This document shows positions 7,260 to 8,961 of a DNA stretch of 8,961 nucleotides, piece by piece. The stretch covers positions 1 to 8,961 of the forward strand of contig JAKOSS010000104.1 in the NCBI GenBank assembly GCA_029777145.1. Direction: 5' to 3'. Position numbers and translations under genes: made by a program. This stretch comes from Acidobacteriota bacterium. Its GTDB lineage: Bacteria; Acidobacteriota; Blastocatellia; Pyrinomonadales; Pyrinomonadaceae. The notes beneath the pieces were generated by a model, which was not told the origin of the DNA, searched no databases, and saw only the letters and a program-made list of their open reading frames with translations. Positions within the stretch are counted from its first letter, which is position 1; every line of letters starts with the position of its first letter.

Positions 7260-7277
7260 ATTGACGCTCATTGACGC
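7260..7277 (+). repeat. Two ATTGACGC direct repeats spaced 10 bases
   Basis: ATTGACGC occurs at 7260-7267 and again at 7270-7277, one helical turn apart, with a third copy at 7149-7156. This arrangement is typical of regulator sites on one DNA face. Alternatively TTGACG may be a -35 box: TTGACG at 7271 with TATCTT at 7292 gives a 15-base spacer, a weak promoter candidate reading rightward. Confidence 0.3.
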
Positions 7278-7354
7278 CGATTCGCGGGCAATATCTTCCA
7301 AAGCGCAATCCGGGTTCAGTTACCAAACTTAGACGCGATGCGGAGGACGAAAGT

Positions 7355-7420
7355 TTGAACGAATTCGATCGTTACGACGCGCCGATCGCCAATACGCATC
7401 CCGAATTGTGCACCGGATAA
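7355..7420 (+). CDS. Doubtful 21-residue reading frame with strong RBS
   Basis: A TTG codon at 7355 follows GGAGGA (7342-7347) by 7 bases, a near-ideal Shine-Dalgarno spacing, and opens a 21-residue frame ending at TAA 7418-7420. The peptide (N-E-F-D-R-Y-D-A-P-I then A-N-T-H-P-E-L-C-T-G) is hydrophilic and has no signal or membrane segment. The frame is open back to 7265 without an ATG. It could be a tiny gene, a leader peptide, the decayed start of a lost gene, or chance. I recognise no family. Confidence 0.2.
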   Translation: MNEFDRYDAPIANTHPELCTG

Positions 7421-7437
7421 AGTAAGCAATCTATGCC

Positions 7438-7464
7438 GCGGATCACGCGGATAACACGGAAAGG
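7438..7464. repeat. Three degenerate 9-base tandem units
   Basis: GCGGATCAC, GCGGATAAC and ACGGAAAGG run head to tail. Similar 'cgcggat-acgcgga' strings are, as far as I recall, dispersed in intergenic regions of many bacterial genomes; ACACAGATTACGCGAT near 7108 is a related-looking string in the same orientation. The first unit also forms a small dyad (CCGCG-gatca-CGCGG, 7436-7450). Confidence 0.4.
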
Positions 7465-7520
7465 AAGTCCCCGGAGATCCGCGATGACCCGCCCCTCGTC
7501 GTTCCGTCGCACGATCCGCG

Positions 7521-8961
7521 TTACGCGTCCTTTTCGACGAACCAAAGTTGCGAATCGAATCCCGGTTCGCCGTTCTGAACGCGTTCGTACTCGCCGTTCG
7601 ACAGCAATCGGGCGGAATTTACGTTGTCTTTCAGGTACGCGGGCAGAAGTTTGTCGATGACAAATCGCCGGATCGATGCGTCGCGGATCGGAACGACCGC
7701 CTCGACGCGCCGGTCAAGATTGCGGTGCATCCAGTCGGCGCTGCCGATATACAGATCTTCCTTTCCGTCGTTGTGGAAATAGAAGACACGGCTATGTTCG
7801 AGGAATCGCCCGACGATCGAAACGACGCGGATATTTTCGGAAAGCCCGGGGACGCCGGGACGCAAAACGCAGATCCCGCGGATGATCAGGTCGATCCTGA
7901 CGCCCGACTGCGACGCGCGGTAAAGCTCGGTGATGATCCGGTCGTCGGTCAGGCTGTTCGCCTTGGCGATGATACGGGCCGGCTTGCCGTCGATCGCGTT
8001 CTGAGTCTCGCGGCGGATCATCTCGATCAGTCGTTCACGGAGATTGATCGGCGCGACGAGAAGTTGCCGGAATTCGGTCTGGTAAGAATATCCGGTCAGG
8101 AAGTTGAAAAGGTCGGTGGCGTCGGCGCCGATCTCCGGATCGCACGTCAGAATGCCGACGTCCGTGTAGATCCGCGACGTGAACGGATTGTAATTTCCGG
8201 TCGCGATATGAACATAGCGGCGCAGCGCGTCGTCCTCGTTGCGGATCACGAGGGTCACCTTCGAGTGCGTCTTGAGACTGCGCATCCCGTAGATCACGTG
8301 AACTCCCTCGTTCTCGAGCAGCCGCGCCCATTCGATGTTGTTCTCTTCATCGAACCGCGCTTTAAGTTCGACGAGCGCCGCGACCTGCTTCCCGTTCTGG
8401 CTCGCTTTCATCAGCGACTTGATCACCGGCGAATCCTTGCCCGTCCGGTAGAGGCAGATCTTGATCGCCTGAACCTTTTCGTCCTCGGCGGCGGCGTCGA
8501 TGAAATCCGTGACGGTCGTGTAAGCGGTGTACGGATGATGAAGAAAGATGTCGTTCTTGCGTATCGCCTCAAAGTAGTTCGGGACCGCCGTGATCGCCGA
8601 CGGTACGGAATACGCGATCGGCGTGTCCTTCAGTTCCGGCCGGTCGAGCGAGTACAGACGCATCAGATCCGGAATGTTCAGAAAACCCTTCACCCGGAAG
8701 ACGTCCTGTTCGGTCAGTCCGATCGAGCCGGCAAGGAGATGCAGCATGTCGTCCGGCATTGCGTCGGCGATCTCCATCCGAACCGGGAAGCTGAACCGCT
8801 TTTGGTGGCGCAGTTCGCGCTCCATCGTCCGCAGGATATCTCCCGCCTCGTCCTCACGGATCTCGATGTCCGCGTCGCGCGTGATCCGGAAAAGGTGCGG
8901 GCTCTGCGATCTCATGTTCGGGAAGAGCTTCCCGATATTTGCCGCGACGAGTTCATCAAGC
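7521..8961 (-). CDS. ppk1: Polyphosphate kinase 1 (N-terminus outside window)
   Basis: The frame is open to the right edge; 479 residues are visible, starting mid-protein, and about 200 N-terminal residues are missing by comparison with the E. coli enzyme. PPK1 reversibly transfers the terminal phosphate of ATP to inorganic polyphosphate. Numbering from the first full codon in the window: 'LHHPYTAYTTVTDF' near 140, the metal-binding arginines in 'LYR' (R172) and 'KARFDEE' (R202), the autophosphorylated histidine in 'KTHSK' (H232), the second histidine in 'VHIATGNYN' (H251), and 'LEHSR' (H389) with 'SADWMHRNLDRRVE' after it. Relative spacing matches E. coli R375, R405, H435, H454 and H592 as I remember them, so the catalytic half appears intact and active. 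The C-terminus ends at TAA 7521-7523, near the usual length. A Met at 8915 is internal, not the start. No exopolyphosphatase gene is adjacent inside the window. Confidence 0.95.
   Translation of the reverse strand, partial: LDELVAANIGKLFPNMRSQSPHLFRITRDADIEIREDEAGDILRTMERELRHQKRFSFPVRMEIADAMPDDMLHLLAGSIGLTEQDVFRVKGFLNIPDLMRLYSLDRPELKDTPIAYSVPSAITAVPNYFEAIRKNDIFLHHPYTAYTTVTDFIDAAAEDEKVQAIKICLYRTGKDSPVIKSLMKASQNGKQVAALVELKARFDEENNIEWARLLENEGVHVIYGMRSLKTHSKVTLVIRNEDDALRRYVHIATGNYNPFTSRIYTDVGILTCDPEIGADATDLFNFLTGYSYQTEFRQLLVAPINLRERLIEMIRRETQNAIDGKPARIIAKANSLTDDRIITELYRASQSGVRIDLIIRGICVLRPGVPGLSENIRVVSIVGRFLEHSRVFYFHNDGKEDLYIGSADWMHRNLDRRVEAVVPIRDASIRRFVIDKLLPAYLKDNVNSARLLSNGEYERVQNGEPGFDSQLWFVEKDA

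Larger units (their letters stand above)
7086..7520. other. Non-coding region between the FG-GAP gene and ppk1
   Basis: These 435 bases hold no convincing gene. They should contain the promoter of the leftward FG-GAP gene (in 7086-7250), but I found no clear -35/-10 pair there. Contents I can support are an inverted repeat at 7192-7220, three copies of ATTGACGC (7149, 7260, 7270), a small tandem 9-base repeat at 7438-7464 and one weak short reading frame at 7355-7420. No T-tailed hairpin is visible downstream of ppk1, so its transcript may end elsewhere. Confidence 0.7.

Noticed and set aside
7436..7450. CCGCG-gatca-CGCGG dyad as a ppk1 terminator
   Set aside because: The stem is only 5 bp and no T-tract follows on the - strand.
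7433..7660. Rightward frame of 75 codons starting at an ATG at 7433
   Set aside because: Its second half is antisense to the conserved C-terminus of ppk1, it is extremely Arg-rich, and no Shine-Dalgarno is apparent.
8913..8915. ATG at 8915 as the start of ppk1
   Set aside because: The frame continues upstream to the window edge with PPK1-like sequence (residues ending in G-K-L-F-P-N before this Met), so the Met is internal.

Overview
The window looks like chromosomal DNA from a GC-rich Gram-negative bacterium. The best guess is Acidobacteriota, class Blastocatellia. This rests on the style of the proteins: Thr-Pro-rich tails, Asp-rich GPDGxxGTADD repeats, and a secreted CxxCH protein carrying many 'RPSTGxWY...GDYDGDG' FG-GAP repeats. 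No marker gene here settles the lineage.

Left part (1-5582, + strand): a short AT-rich leader full of palindromes is followed by four tightly packed genes for type IV pilus / type II secretion-like minor pilins. They are a FimT/GspH-like pseudopilin (88-699), a PilV-like prepilin with two Asp-rich repeats (701-1273), a very large 983-residue PilX-like protein (1294-4245), and a PilW/GspJ-like prepilin ending in a Thr-Pro-rich tail (4260-5582). Gaps between genes are 1, 20 and 14 bases, so this is almost certainly one operon. By analogy with the fimT-pilV-pilW-pilX clusters of other bacteria, the products should form an initiation or tip complex of a pilus or pseudopilus. PilY1, a major pilin, the prepilin peptidase and the assembly ATPases are not in the window. 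None of the four proteins (1816 residues together) contains a cysteine.

Middle (5583-7085): a hairpin terminator that can work in both directions separates the pilin operon from a convergent gene on the - strand. That gene encodes an exported protein with a signal peptide, one CxxCH motif in a Reeler-like ('choice-of-anchor V'-like) domain, and six FG-GAP/VCBS-type repeats of about 45 residues.

Right part (7086-8961): a non-coding stretch of about 435 bases holds an inverted repeat, three copies of ATTGACGC, a small tandem 9-base repeat and one doubtful very short reading frame. Beyond it on the - strand is polyphosphate kinase (ppk1), intact at its C-terminus but cut by the window edge at its N-terminus. 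Nothing in the sequence ties ppk1 functionally to the pilin operon.

I see no tRNA, rRNA, CRISPR array, transposase or phage gene. The most unusual content is the giant cysteine-free PilX-like protein with its neighbours, and the CxxCH-plus-FG-GAP secreted protein.
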